Source: Shewanella sp. CG12_big_fil_rev_8_21_14_0_65_47_15 (GTDB lineage: Bacteria; Pseudomonadota; Gammaproteobacteria; Enterobacterales; Shewanellaceae). From it: a DNA stretch of 64,000 nucleotides. Below are positions 21,801-31,230 of the stretch, piece by piece. How positions within the stretch are numbered: the stretch's first letter is position 1; every line of letters begins with the position of its first letter. A model generated the notes under the pieces. It was not told the DNA's origin. It saw only the letters and a program-made list of their open reading frames with translations, and ran no database searches. The stretch lies in NCBI RefSeq assembly GCF_002783505.1, contig NZ_PFGL01000019.1:62001-126000 (forward strand), written 5' to 3'. A program made the translations under genes and the position numbers.

Positions 21801-21836
21801 AAAAAAATACCCGCGAATAGGCGGGTATTTTTTTAT
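21801..21836. terminator. Bidirectional terminator after the L,D-transpeptidase
   Basis: AAAAAAATACCCGC pairs with GCGGGTATTTTTTT around GAATAG. Runs on both sides allow use by the convergent M14-like gene. Confidence 0.92.
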
Positions 21837-21851
21837 CTATAAACAGACTTT

Positions 21852-22679
21852 TCAATCACATAATGGCGCACAAAGGGCCAAAAAGTGCGTCATCGCCGCA
21901 CTATTGGCCAACACCCTTTGATCGAAGTTTTGTAGCGCCGGCGTTTCAGTACAGGCACCGACACGGGCGCCACTGCGCACTAAGCATGCCTCGAAGGAGG
22001 TGTCGAAGTGATTGAAGATCAAGCCATCCTTCACTGGGCACCCATCAATCTCACCGTCTACGGCAATCGGGAAGTATCCGCCTAAGGTATCGCGCAAATC
22101 TAGGCTAAAACGCCCGGGGACTTGGCTTGGCTCGAATGAATACACATAGGCCTCACGACTCAATACATCTTCATGGCAGGTTAAAATGCCATCGCGGCTC
22201 GCGGCAATCAGCAGCTGGGCATGTTCTAACAACAACTTGCCCTCAACCGAGGTCGTTTCATTCGCCTTAGGTTTACCATTTTCAAACACAAACCCACGGT
22301 TAGGGTTTTCACCAAACTTATTGAATCTATGGCCACGGCTAAATCCCGTAGGATTGACTAGGGGCAATAAACTTAAATTCACTCGCTCGAATAATTCGGG
22401 GGAAGCCTCGCTTAAAAAGTGCAGTAATCCCCAAGGACCAGCAGACTCTTCGCCATGGAAACCTGCGCTGATCAGTAATGAGGGTAAGCCTGACTTAGCG
22501 GCGGGAGATTGATACAAACTGACGCTGTATTTACTCACTTCCCCCAATTTCTTCTCAACCATGCCCAAACGGGACATTTCCTGTTCAAGCAATAGATAAA
22601 AATTGTCAATATCAGTGCTGTCACAGTTAAAAATATCACTTTTCCACTGAAAGGATTCGAACGGAGATCTGCTAACCAT
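21852..22679 (-). CDS. M14-family metallopeptidase-like protein
   Basis: This protein resembles zinc carboxypeptidases and succinylglutamate desuccinylases. It is 275 residues without a signal peptide. GFHGEESAGPWG near residue 73 gives the HxxE zinc motif, VNPTGFSRGHRFN and NPNRGF near 107-127 match the substrate-binding Asn-Arg region, CHED near 168 gives the third zinc ligand, and ACTETP near 247 supplies the catalytic Glu. All required residues appear present, so it is probably active. The substrate is unknown; small acylated or peptide substrates are likely from its size. A murein-peptide amidase-like role is one option. Confidence 0.8.
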   Translation of the reverse strand: MVSRSPFESFQWKSDIFNCDSTDIDNFYLLLEQEMSRLGMVEKKLGEVSKYSVSLYQSPAAKSGLPSLLISAGFHGEESAGPWGLLHFLSEASPELFERVNLSLLPLVNPTGFSRGHRFNKFGENPNRGFVFENGKPKANETTSVEGKLLLEHAQLLIAASRDGILTCHEDVLSREAYVYSFEPSQVPGRFSLDLRDTLGGYFPIAVDGEIDGCPVKDGLIFNHFDTSFEACLVRSGARVGACTETPALQNFDQRVLANSAAMTHFLALCAPLCD

Positions 22680-22843
22680 ATCTTGTACTTATGCCAGAAA
22701 AAGAACTGTGCCATCATAGCAGTTCTTTTCAAAAACTGAATGCTATTCAACTGATTTAGATGAAATCCGATGAGCCACAAATGCTGTCGTCAAAAACACA
22801 GCCACAGGATTAGGGTAGGCACGCCATTGAGACGGGATATGAA

Positions 22844-24259
22844 ATGAAAACCCAAGTCAGCTTCTATATTGCCTTTATAGCGAGTATTTTCAGCCCAGCG
22901 CTAAAGGCCCAATGTCATGTTGTTGGTGCACAAACCCTGTACCAACTAGAGTCACGCATCGAAACCTATACCTTAGCCAATGGGCTAAGAGTCCGTTTAT
23001 TGCCATTAGAAGATAAACAAACCCTGACCATTGCCAGCCAATTCAATGTCGGCGCCAGAAACGAAGCCAAGGGCCAAAGCGGTTACGCCCACTTATTCGA
23101 ACATATGCTATTCAAGGGCAGCGAAAACGCCCCCGGCGACACCTATGCCCAGCAATTTAGCGCCCTTGGGGCACGTTTCAATGCCAGCACGCATTTTGAT
23201 TACACGAATTATTTTGTGACTCTGCCTAGCCAAGCGTTAGAACTAGCTTTGTATCTCGAAGCGGACCGTTTTATTCGCCCAAGCTTGAATGCGACCACAG
23301 TGAAAAATCAGCAGGAAACCGTGCTGCAGGAAATGGCACAGACCATAGATAATCAGCCCTATGTTCGCAGTGCGATGGAGTTCTTACTCGATCAAGTGCA
23401 AGGCACGCCCTACGGCCACGGTATTATTGGCAGTCGCGAAGATATCTTGCAAGCCACGCCAGAAAGCCTAACCGCCTTTCACCGTGCCTATTATCGCCCA
23501 GACGCCATGCAGCTTTCCCTTGTCGGCAAGTTAAGTCCACAAACCCGGCAATGGATCGAGCAAAATTTTGCGACTTGGCCTAAACCAACGACGACTGAGC
23601 CTAGATTCACTGAGCTGAACATCGAACCTAAACAAGTGCATGCCGAACTAGTCGATGAACGTGGCCCTTGGTCTGGATTATTACTCGCTTGGCATACTGT
23701 GGGCAAAGACCACCCCGATGCCGCGGCAATCCGTTTACTTGAGGCCCATTTATTCCAGAATACCGCCAGCGCCTTGGCCAAAATAAGCCAGCATAATCCT
23801 GACCAAATGCTCAGTTATTCCCTGCCCTTTGAGCTAGAAAATCATGGGATTGCCAATATTGTCTTGGTTCCTCGCGCTCGCACTTCACTGGATACCTTAG
23901 TGGAAAAAGTACAGGGGCTTATCGCACAAACCCAGCAACAGGCTCTGGATGAAACCCGCCTGTGCACACTTAAGCAAGTGTGGTTAAACAATCGATTACA
24001 ACAACTCAGTGACACCCAAGCATTAGCCACGCAGCTTTCGGCGACCTCAGTTCAAGATACAGATCATCCATTGACCGCGCCGTGGCAACGGATCAATGCA
24101 GTCACGGCCGAAGAGTTCCAAAGAGTCGCAAAACAATATTTTAATCAAGACTATGTAAGAGTCGACCTACTGCCACCTTGGTATATTCGCTGGGGGAAAA
24201 CCCTGCTGGAATGGCTGCCAGATGGGGCAAGCGATAGCCTAGAGGAGGCGGTACTGTGA
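22844..24259 (+). CDS. M16-family zinc metallopeptidase, catalytic subunit
   Basis: This is the active half of a two-gene M16B (PqqL/processing-peptidase-like) protease. It has 471 residues with a signal peptide (about 1-22). The inverted zinc motif HLFEHML (HxxEH) near residue 84 is followed by the distal Glu in QQETVLQEM near 162. The GARNEAKGQSGYAHL context is typical. The C-terminal half forms a second M16 fold without a zinc motif. It ends inside the start of the next gene, so the two are translationally coupled and probably form a periplasmic heterodimer. Confidence 0.9.
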   Translation: MKTQVSFYIAFIASIFSPALKAQCHVVGAQTLYQLESRIETYTLANGLRVRLLPLEDKQTLTIASQFNVGARNEAKGQSGYAHLFEHMLFKGSENAPGDTYAQQFSALGARFNASTHFDYTNYFVTLPSQALELALYLEADRFIRPSLNATTVKNQQETVLQEMAQTIDNQPYVRSAMEFLLDQVQGTPYGHGIIGSREDILQATPESLTAFHRAYYRPDAMQLSLVGKLSPQTRQWIEQNFATWPKPTTTEPRFTELNIEPKQVHAELVDERGPWSGLLLAWHTVGKDHPDAAAIRLLEAHLFQNTASALAKISQHNPDQMLSYSLPFELENHGIANIVLVPRARTSLDTLVEKVQGLIAQTQQQALDETRLCTLKQVWLNNRLQQLSDTQALATQLSATSVQDTDHPLTAPWQRINAVTAEEFQRVAKQYFNQDYVRVDLLPPWYIRWGKTLLEWLPDGASDSLEEAVL

Positions 24260-25836
24260 TGAATCAATCAGGGATGAATCAATCAGGGATGACTCATACA
24301 ATGTCAAAGCGACTACAAAACTTGATATGCTGTGCTGTGGCGTTATTGCTGAGTGCCTGTCAGCAAACACACATCGTCTTTACCCCGACCAAGCCGCCGA
24401 GTTTAGCCAATTTTGAAACGCCCGCATCCCTATCCTCTGCTTTACCTAAGAGTGGGGTTATCATCCCCGCTACGGAGCAGGCTTTTACGGATGAAGTCCC
24501 TGCATCATTGAATTTACCCTACCAGTTACATAGGGAAGTCGCGACTCAAGCCCATAACAATCTGAACAACAGAGTCAGTTTAGCCGCAATAAGTCCGCAC
24601 ATTCCCTTTGATAATCCTGACATTTTGCAGATTGCCCTGCAAGAGAAAGCCCGCGCTCTGGCCATTAGCAGCGCAGACCCCTGCCTTGAAACCTTCAGTA
24701 TTCGCGTCACCTTGCACAGCATTAATTTAAGCCTCGCCTGCCCTGACTATGTTAATCATCTCTACAATTTGCTACTGCTATTTTGGCAGCCAGATACCTT
24801 CGATGGAACGACAACCGCCGCCGTCGACATTGATAATATTCGCCGCCAACTCAAGCTCAATAAGCACTTAAATGCTTTTAGTGGCGCCGAAATAGATAAA
24901 CTGTGGCGTGAAAAACTGCTCGGGCCAGAACATCCCTACAATAAAGTGCTTAATAACGATGCGTTGTTCGATTCCCTCAACCTAAAACAACTGCAGCAAA
25001 TCCAGCAACAGGTGGCAATGCAGGCGCGGTGGCATCTGTTTCTCCCCAGCGCACAGGCAAAAAATGCCGAATTTGATCTTCAAGCCAGCATAAATCAATG
25101 GCCAACATTGGATAAATCGTTGCTACTAGCAGATAAGCCCGAGATGGCAAAACCTAAACAAACCAAGAGGATTTACCTTATCGATGCGCCGGGCAGCGTG
25201 CAAACCCAAGTCCGCATCGGTTATGCACTCGATGATGCCCCAAGCCCTAGCGTCAATGAGATGAATGATGTAGCTAACCCACAACCACTCAGCCCACAGG
25301 ACATTGCCTTAAGTTGCCGCAGTTTGGCCGCACTGATGGGCCGCAGCTTTTCGGGCAGACTCTATTATGATTTGCGGGAAAAACGCGGCCTCACCTACGG
25401 CATTTACGGCCAATGCGCCAATGCACCGCTGTCCAGCAGCATCAAGTTTTACGGCAGCACAGCCATAGAACATACGGGCGCCTTTGTGGTGGGCATACTC
25501 GATCACCTCGCGCTCGTTAAGACACAAAGCGCCAGCCAAGGCGAAATCGATGCCCTCAAAACCTATTTGATGGGTGAGGATTTACTCAGCCAAGACAACG
25601 ACATCCAGCGTGAAAGCCAATATATCCACCAAGTCGCCACAGGCTTAACTCAAGTTGATGTGCAAAAGCTGAATGCCGAGTTGCAGGCGCTAACGCCCGC
25701 AAGGCTGCAGCAGTTAGCCAACGGGGCGTTTAGCGGTGAGCCATTGATTATTTTACGGGGGGATATCGACAGAATAATCCCCGACTTAGCCTCTAAACTG
25801 CCGGAGTGGCAGTTGGAAAGAGTCAAGGTGGACTAG
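24256..25836 (+). CDS. M16-family peptidase-like lipoprotein, non-catalytic subunit
   Basis: This is the partner of the preceding M16 protease. It has no HxxEH motif but keeps LREKRGLTYGIYG near residue 375, the Arg/Tyr segment that non-catalytic M16B subunits contribute to the active site. A hydrophobic segment ends LLSAC, a lipobox, so it is probably a lipoprotein. The N-terminus is odd: a 15-base unit (ATGAATCAATCAGGG) is repeated twice before MTHTMSKR. Starts are possible at GTG 24256, ATG 24259, 24274, 24289 or 24301; GGAGG at 24244-24248 favours the first two. It overlaps the upstream stop codon. Confidence 0.85.
   Translation: MMNQSGMNQSGMTHTMSKRLQNLICCAVALLLSACQQTHIVFTPTKPPSLANFETPASLSSALPKSGVIIPATEQAFTDEVPASLNLPYQLHREVATQAHNNLNNRVSLAAISPHIPFDNPDILQIALQEKARALAISSADPCLETFSIRVTLHSINLSLACPDYVNHLYNLLLLFWQPDTFDGTTTAAVDIDNIRRQLKLNKHLNAFSGAEIDKLWREKLLGPEHPYNKVLNNDALFDSLNLKQLQQIQQQVAMQARWHLFLPSAQAKNAEFDLQASINQWPTLDKSLLLADKPEMAKPKQTKRIYLIDAPGSVQTQVRIGYALDDAPSPSVNEMNDVANPQPLSPQDIALSCRSLAALMGRSFSGRLYYDLREKRGLTYGIYGQCANAPLSSSIKFYGSTAIEHTGAFVVGILDHLALVKTQSASQGEIDALKTYLMGEDLLSQDNDIQRESQYIHQVATGLTQVDVQKLNAELQALTPARLQQLANGAFSGEPLIILRGDIDRIIPDLASKLPEWQLERVKVD
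24259..24288 (+). repeat. Two 15-bp direct repeats at the start of the M16 partner gene
   Basis: ATGAATCAATCAGGG occurs twice in tandem, followed by a third partial unit ATGACTCATAC. Each unit contains an in-frame ATG and encodes MNQSG. Confidence 0.9.
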
Positions 25837-25856
25837 CTCCTAATGTAGAAAGCTCG

Positions 25857-26537
25857 CTATCTCAACTTATGGTAACAACGTTCGGGGCGGCCGATGGAAC
25901 CATAGCTTTGATCCGCCGCTAACTCATTGCATTCCAACAAAAACTCTAAATAACGCCGCGCGGTAGAACGGCTAACGCCTAGTTTCTCACCCACCATTTG
26001 CGCCGTGAGTTTATCCTGTGGCTTGGCATCAAACACTTCGCGGATTTTCTGTAGGGTCAATTGGTCGACCCCCTTTGGCAAACGGGCGGCGGCCTTGGTC
26101 ATCCCTGTCGGCACTTCCATAAAGGCATCGACCACAGATTGAGTCAACTCTTCTGTGGCAGACAGTTTGAGCTGACGGCTCTCGAACCGGCTCAGGGCTT
26201 GATCTAATCGGCTCAAGAGTACAGGTTTTACCAGAAAATCGAACACGCCGAGCTGCATGGCTTTTTCTAAAATCTGTACTTCCTTGGCCGCGGTGAGCAA
26301 TACCACTTCACTGCGGATCCCTTGGCTGCGTAATTCTGCCAGTAAATTCAAACCATTGCCGTCGGGTAAATACACGTCTAACAACAAGAGATCCGGCGTG
26401 ATTGCGCCCAGTAAAGACCGCGCCGTACTGATATCGCTGGCCATGCCAATCACTTTATAACGATTGGTCGAGAACAAATATTGTGCGACCAAGTGCGCAA
26501 CTTCGACTTCATCCTCAACAATTATCACAGTATGCAT
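25857..26537 (-). CDS. Response regulator, CitB/DcuR type
   Basis: This is the DNA-binding partner of the adjacent sensor kinase. It is 226 residues. The receiver domain (1-120) has the acidic pair E8-D9, the phospho-acceptor Asp54 in LLLLDVYLPDGNG, and the Lys in FLVKP near 104. The C-terminal half has a winged helix-turn-helix, LTAQMVGEKLGVSRSTARRYLEFL, as in CitB and DcuR. It is the last gene of the tricarboxylate cluster, separated from the kinase stop by a 94-base spacer holding a relic of its own start. The likely regulon is the porin-tctCBA operon upstream. Confidence 0.9.
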   Translation of the reverse strand: MHTVIIVEDEVEVAHLVAQYLFSTNRYKVIGMASDISTARSLLGAITPDLLLLDVYLPDGNGLNLLAELRSQGIRSEVVLLTAAKEVQILEKAMQLGVFDFLVKPVLLSRLDQALSRFESRQLKLSATEELTQSVVDAFMEVPTGMTKAAARLPKGVDQLTLQKIREVFDAKPQDKLTAQMVGEKLGVSRSTARRYLEFLLECNELAADQSYGSIGRPERCYHKLR

Positions 26538-26655
26538 TAAACGATACCTATATCAGGCAAGCGGCTAAAATGAAAACACCAACAGAGTGCAGCAATACCA
26601 ACTTCATCCTCAACGATGATCACTGTATGCATTAAACAGTACCTACTTCAGGTAA
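26490..26655 (-). repeat. Imperfect tandem duplication of the kinase-regulator junction
   Basis: Two segments about 70 bases long, offset by 95 bases (about 26490-26560 and 26585-26655), share the kinase stop/regulator start layout. In both, on the minus strand, a CCTGA..TAGGTA..GTTTAATGCATAC core leads into GAGGATGAAGT. The copy next to the kinase encodes MHTVIIVEDEVG and then diverges. It is a dead or mini-ORF relic of the regulator start. Confidence 0.8.
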
Positions 26656-28245
26656 AGGTTTAGTGGGAATATACACAGAAAAACGCGCGCCACCTAAATC
26701 TGAGTCGGCGAACTCTAAACTGCCATGGCAAGCACAGAGGTAGGTATTGACTATATACATGCCCACACCGTGCTGCGCCCCCTGCTTAGAGCTGTAATCT
26801 GGATCGAATATCGTGCTGTACTCGGTTTTAGAAATCCCATCGCCACTGTCTTCCACATCAAAAATCAGGTTCGAGGTGGTTTCATCTAAGGTCACGACCA
26901 CCCGGCGGGGCTTATGATTGTTCGCCCGCTGAACAGCCTCGATAGCATTGTCGATAAGGTTGCCCATAATCGACACCATCCGCTCTAGCATAATGGCGTC
27001 TTGCACATCGCTGAGCTGACTATCTGGACTGATTTGAAATTCAATATTAAGCTCTTTCGCCTTGTGGTACTTACCCAATAGCAATCCGGCGATCGTAGGC
27101 TCATGGATTTGCGACAGTAATAAATGGATTTGAGCCTGCCAACCTTGGCTTTCTTGGCCGATAAATTCGACCGCTTTGTCGTAGGCTTTGAGTTGCAACA
27201 AGGCGCCTAGTGTATGGAGTTTGTTCGAGTAATCATGGGTTTGAACTCTGAGCATTTCGGCAAACTCCTGCACTTTGGCGAGTTGCTGACTCAAGCGCTC
27301 AATTTCATCGGCGGGGCGCATCGTCAGCAGCAAGCCATCATTTTGATCCCGCACCTGAAACGGCACCCGCGACATCACCAGCCATTGCTCATTGGCAAAT
27401 AACTCGAATCCCCTGATGGTTTTGTTTTGATTCGTCAGTAGAAAATCGGCGTGCTGCGGCAATAAATCACTCAGCATCAGATCATTAGGTTGGCAGGTAG
27501 GAGATAAAGCTAAGATCTCCCGCGCCCGTTGATTCAACTTGCGGATACGTCCATCGGCATCCAATGCCACCACGCCCATTCGCACTGTGTTAAGAATCGC
27601 GTCCTGCTCGACAAATAATCGACCAATTTCAGCAGGTTGTAAGCCGAACAACATTTCCCGCACTTGCCGACCCATCCAAAAAGCCACCAGCACGCCCATC
27701 CACAACACACCAAGGACAGTAATGATGATTTCAGGAATACGTTTATCGATTAACACGCCCACGGACTGACTCAAGAAACCCACGGAGACCAGCCCGATAA
27801 TATGACCTTGTTCACCGTAGACAGGTACTTTGCCGCGAATAGAGCGGCCTAAACTGCCCTGCGCCTCGGAGATATAAGCTTCCCCTTGCAGGGCCGCTTG
27901 GCTGTCACCGCCCTCCATCATTTTGCCAATTTTATTAGGATCGGGATGCACAATACGGTGTTTATGGGTATCGCCCACCACAATAAAATCGGCCTTAGAG
28001 GCTAAACGGATCCCCTCAATCGCAGCCAGCAATTGCGGACTCGAAATCCCCTTCTCCAACGATGTAATCACATCACCGCGGGTCGCAACTGCATGGGCGA
28101 GACCTAATGCCTTAGCACCCAATTGCTCAGTAATGCTACGACTCAAAATTTGATAGCTGATACCGCCAAAGAGGGCGCACAGCAACAAACTCAGGCAAGT
28201 CACCACACTGATTAACCAAGTTTCTAAGCGCTTAGGGCGTCTCAT
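26632..28245 (-). CDS. Sensor histidine kinase, CitA/DcuS type
   Basis: This membrane kinase senses C4/C6 carboxylates in related systems. It is 537 residues. A membrane segment near residues 11-32 is followed by a periplasmic single-Cache domain (about 35-170) with the ASKADFIVVGD..HRIVHP sequence typical of CitA, then a second membrane segment (about 172-192). A PAS domain (about 215-320) is followed by the phospho-acceptor His in THDYSNKLHTLGALLQL near 340. The ATPase domain has NLIDNAIEA, DSGDGIS and GVGMYIV. It follows tctA by 15 bases, so it is co-transcribed with the transporter it probably controls. Confidence 0.93.
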   Translation of the reverse strand: MRRPKRLETWLISVVTCLSLLLCALFGGISYQILSRSITEQLGAKALGLAHAVATRGDVITSLEKGISSPQLLAAIEGIRLASKADFIVVGDTHKHRIVHPDPNKIGKMMEGGDSQAALQGEAYISEAQGSLGRSIRGKVPVYGEQGHIIGLVSVGFLSQSVGVLIDKRIPEIIITVLGVLWMGVLVAFWMGRQVREMLFGLQPAEIGRLFVEQDAILNTVRMGVVALDADGRIRKLNQRAREILALSPTCQPNDLMLSDLLPQHADFLLTNQNKTIRGFELFANEQWLVMSRVPFQVRDQNDGLLLTMRPADEIERLSQQLAKVQEFAEMLRVQTHDYSNKLHTLGALLQLKAYDKAVEFIGQESQGWQAQIHLLLSQIHEPTIAGLLLGKYHKAKELNIEFQISPDSQLSDVQDAIMLERMVSIMGNLIDNAIEAVQRANNHKPRRVVVTLDETTSNLIFDVEDSGDGISKTEYSTIFDPDYSSKQGAQHGVGMYIVNTYLCACHGSLEFADSDLGGARFSVYIPTKPLPEVGTV

Positions 28246-28260
28246 TAGCGTACCTTTAGA

Positions 28261-29784
28261 TTAAGAGGCTTTCGCCAATTTAGCATTTCTACTATGACTA
28301 CGAATAAAACCGAGCAATGGCACAGCCAGCATAGCAATTGCCACAATCAAGATAGTCAGTGTCAGTGGGCGTTCCCACAGGAAGCTCAAAGAACCATCGG
28401 AGGCGATCATAGCACGGCGGAAGTTACGCTCAATCATATCACCTAGGATAAAGCCCAGTAGCAGCGGCGCCATCGGAAATGCCAGCAAACGTAGCACCAC
28501 AGCGATCATCGCAAAACCTATCATCAAGAACAGATCGAAGGTATTAAACGAGACTAAATACACCCCAATCAAACTGAAGAATAGGATCATCACAGTCAAG
28601 ATGGACTTAGGCAAAGCCAGCACTTTGGCAAAATAAGGGATCAGCGGTAAATTCAGTACCAGCAGAATAATATTGCCAAAATACATAGAGATAATCACAG
28701 ACCAAAACACGTCTGGACGCTCTTGCATCAACATAGGACCAGGTTGAATACCATAAGCAATCAATGCACCGAGCATGATGGCCGTCGTGCCCGACCCTGG
28801 AATACCTAAGGTCAGTAATGGCACAAATGAGCCCGTACAGGCCGCATTGTTAGCCGACTCTGGCGCCGCAACACCGCGAATCGAGCCTTTACCAAACTCA
28901 TCGCGTTTCGCGCCGCGGGATAAATTACGCTCAGTGCCATAGGCCATAAAACTGGCTATTGTCGCTCCCGCGCCCGGTAATACCCCAATCAAGAAACCGA
29001 AAATCGATGAGCGACCAATCACAGGTGCTATCTCTTTCACCTCCTCTTTGGTTAAGCGAGTGCTGCCAATGGGCTGCGCCGAAAAATTGATGTTTTCGGT
29101 CGCCTTAGGCGGCTTAATCACATTCATTAAGGCTTCCGATAGGGCAAAGGTCGCCATGGCGATTAACAGAAAACTGATGCCATCGAGTAAATCTGGCTGA
29201 CCGAAGGTGAAACGTTCCATCCCCGAGAAAGGATCGATCCCCACTGACGAGAGTAACAACCCTAAGTGAGTCATCATCATGGCCTTGAGGAAATCGCCAC
29301 GATTCGAAAATGCCGCGATGGCCGTTAAACCGAGGAACATCAAGACCACATAATCGCCCGATTGAAAGCTCAGTGATACTTGCGCTAATAACGGCGCCGC
29401 CACCATCAACATGATGGCGCCGATAGTGCCGCCGGTAAACGAAGCATAGGCGGCAATCGCTAATGCCTTACCCGCCATGCCTTTTTGCGCCATCGGATAA
29501 CCGTCGAATGAGGTCGCAACCGTTCCTGCCACGCCCGGGGCGTTGATCAAAATTGACGAAGTCGACCCACCAAAAATAGCGCCGTAGTACACGCCCGCCA
29601 TTAAGATCATGCCTGAACTGGGGCCAATGCTGTAAGTCACAGGGATCATCAGGGCGATCGCCGTGATCGGCCCTAATCCCGGCAGCATACCGATCACTGT
29701 GCCGACCAAGCAGCCTAAGACCACATACATGAGGTTTTGCAATTCAAACGCGGTCGATAGACCAATAAACATTGCATCGAACAT
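28261..29784 (-). CDS. tctA: Tripartite tricarboxylate transporter, large membrane subunit TctA
   Basis: This is the 12-helix pore subunit of a TTT-type, binding-protein-dependent secondary transporter for citrate-like acids. It has 507 residues. GCLVGTVIGMLPGLGPITAIALMIP near residue 25 and a second GVLPGAGATIASFMAYGTE near 270 are the family's paired GxxPGxG motifs. The ATG at 29784 is chosen because TTGGAG ends six bases upstream and the gene then starts two bases after the tctB stop. It lies between tctB and the sensor kinase. Confidence 0.95.
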   Translation of the reverse strand: MFDAMFIGLSTAFELQNLMYVVLGCLVGTVIGMLPGLGPITAIALMIPVTYSIGPSSGMILMAGVYYGAIFGGSTSSILINAPGVAGTVATSFDGYPMAQKGMAGKALAIAAYASFTGGTIGAIMLMVAAPLLAQVSLSFQSGDYVVLMFLGLTAIAAFSNRGDFLKAMMMTHLGLLLSSVGIDPFSGMERFTFGQPDLLDGISFLLIAMATFALSEALMNVIKPPKATENINFSAQPIGSTRLTKEEVKEIAPVIGRSSIFGFLIGVLPGAGATIASFMAYGTERNLSRGAKRDEFGKGSIRGVAAPESANNAACTGSFVPLLTLGIPGSGTTAIMLGALIAYGIQPGPMLMQERPDVFWSVIISMYFGNIILLVLNLPLIPYFAKVLALPKSILTVMILFFSLIGVYLVSFNTFDLFLMIGFAMIAVVLRLLAFPMAPLLLGFILGDMIERNFRRAMIASDGSLSFLWERPLTLTILIVAIAMLAVPLLGFIRSHSRNAKLAKAS

Positions 29785-29786
29785 AG

Positions 29787-30254
29787 TTAACTCCAAAGAG
29801 AACCTGAGGCCAAGTAGATACCTAAGACTTGCGTCATCAACACCCAGAACACCAACACCACGGGCACAGAGGCGAGCAGCAAAATCTTAAAGCGGCGCTC
29901 TCCCATCAACCAAAATCCAGCGACTAAAAACAATAAAGTAGCGACAACAAACCCCAACGGTTCGAGTCCGGCGGCATACAAGACCATAAGCACAATCAGC
30001 GCCGCCGTTTGTTGTAAGGCGGCTTTCGTCAGCAGCGCCCCTCGCTGTTGAACCGTGTTTCCTTTCAGCAAGACGGCAACCAGAGAGAACAGACTAAACA
30101 TCAGCCCCATGGCAGCATAAATCTTCGGCATAGTGGAAGACGTCACGACTTCAAATTCTTCAAACGGCAATAAGGGAATTTGCCATGCCAGCACGCCATA
30201 TCCGGTAAACACGGCGACAAATAGCAAGGAACCAAGCAGATCACGATTCAACAT
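29787..30254 (-). CDS. tctB: Tripartite tricarboxylate transporter, small membrane subunit TctB
   Basis: This is the four-helix small subunit of the TTT transporter. It has 155 residues with hydrophobic segments near 8-26, 45-63, 80-98 and 103-145 in the pattern of TctB. Sequence conservation in this family is low, so identification rests mainly on topology, length and position between tctC and tctA. AAGGAG lies seven bases before the ATG. Confidence 0.9.
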   Translation of the reverse strand: MLNRDLLGSLLFVAVFTGYGVLAWQIPLLPFEEFEVVTSSTMPKIYAAMGLMFSLFSLVAVLLKGNTVQQRGALLTKAALQQTAALIVLMVLYAAGLEPLGFVVATLLFLVAGFWLMGERRFKILLLASVPVVLVFWVLMTQVLGIYLASGSLWS

Positions 30255-30264
30255 CTGTCACTCC

Positions 30265-31218
30265 TTACTTAATAAAGCCCAGTTGCAACATAGTGGCTTT
30301 AAGCTGTTGCTCCTGTGCTTCCAATGACTTAATGAATTCGGCTTGGGGTTCAAACAGATTGATCCAACCGTTACGGGCACGCACTAGTTCCCATTCTGGC
30401 GTCTTAATCAGCGCCGCAAACTTGGCCACATACTCATCAACTTTGGCTTTAGGCGTATTAGGCGCCGCAAAAAAACCGCGCCAGTTAGTAAACGTCATGT
30501 CATAACCGAGGGATTTAATCGTCGGAACCTCTGGATGCTCGGCAACGATTTCAGGTGCTGTCATCGCAAGGATCCGACCTTGACCACTGCCTGCAATTTC
30601 TAACGCTTCACTGAATCCCGTCGACAATAAATCGACTTCGCCCGAGAGTAAGCCAGCCTTAGCTTGACCACCCGCATCGTAGGGAACATAACGTAAACGA
30701 CCGCCATCTAAACCCGCCGCCGCAATCGCTTGCGCCGCAACTAAGTGATCCATACTGCCGCGCGCTGAGCCGCCAGCGATATTGAATCTTTGTGGATCCG
30801 CCTTAAAGGCCGCCAACACATCATCCCAGGTTTTCAACGGTGAATCGTTACGTACCACAAAGGCACCGTAATCGGCGACTATGCCTGCAACCGGCGTTAA
30901 ATCACGATAACTAAACGGGATTTGCCCAGAGAGTGCACGCAGCACAATCGGAGTCGAGTTAACCAGTAAAATATCGCCCTGTTTATTTTTCGATTTGATC
31001 ATAGAGGCAATCGCACGGCCGCCACCGCCGCCCGAGAGATTCTCAAAGGAGGCATTACCATCGATTTTCGACTTCACTAAGGCTTCACCGACGCCGCGCG
31101 CCGTGGTATCCCAACCACCACCTGGACCGCCAGGAATGATAAAGTGGATATCAGCACTCGCCATGCCAGAGACACTCAGTAACAGCGCACTCATGACTAA
31201 AGATTTCATTTTCAACAT
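30265..31218 (-). CDS. tctC: Tripartite tricarboxylate transporter substrate-binding protein TctC
   Basis: This periplasmic binding protein captures the tricarboxylate and delivers it to TctAB. It is 317 residues with a signal peptide (about 1-22, ending GMASA). IPGGPGGGWDTTARGVGEAL near residue 28 is the signature first ligand-contact loop of TctC/BugT proteins. GGSARGSMDHLVAAQ and LRYVPYDAGGQA follow in the second domain. It lies between the porin and tctB with short gaps. The exact substrate (citrate, tricarballylate or another acid) is not readable from sequence. Confidence 0.94.
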   Translation of the reverse strand: MLKMKSLVMSALLLSVSGMASADIHFIIPGGPGGGWDTTARGVGEALVKSKIDGNASFENLSGGGGGRAIASMIKSKNKQGDILLVNSTPIVLRALSGQIPFSYRDLTPVAGIVADYGAFVVRNDSPLKTWDDVLAAFKADPQRFNIAGGSARGSMDHLVAAQAIAAAGLDGGRLRYVPYDAGGQAKAGLLSGEVDLLSTGFSEALEIAGSGQGRILAMTAPEIVAEHPEVPTIKSLGYDMTFTNWRGFFAAPNTPKAKVDEYVAKFAALIKTPEWELVRARNGWINLFEPQAEFIKSLEAQEQQLKATMLQLGFIK

Positions 31219-31230
31219 GATTCGTTACTC

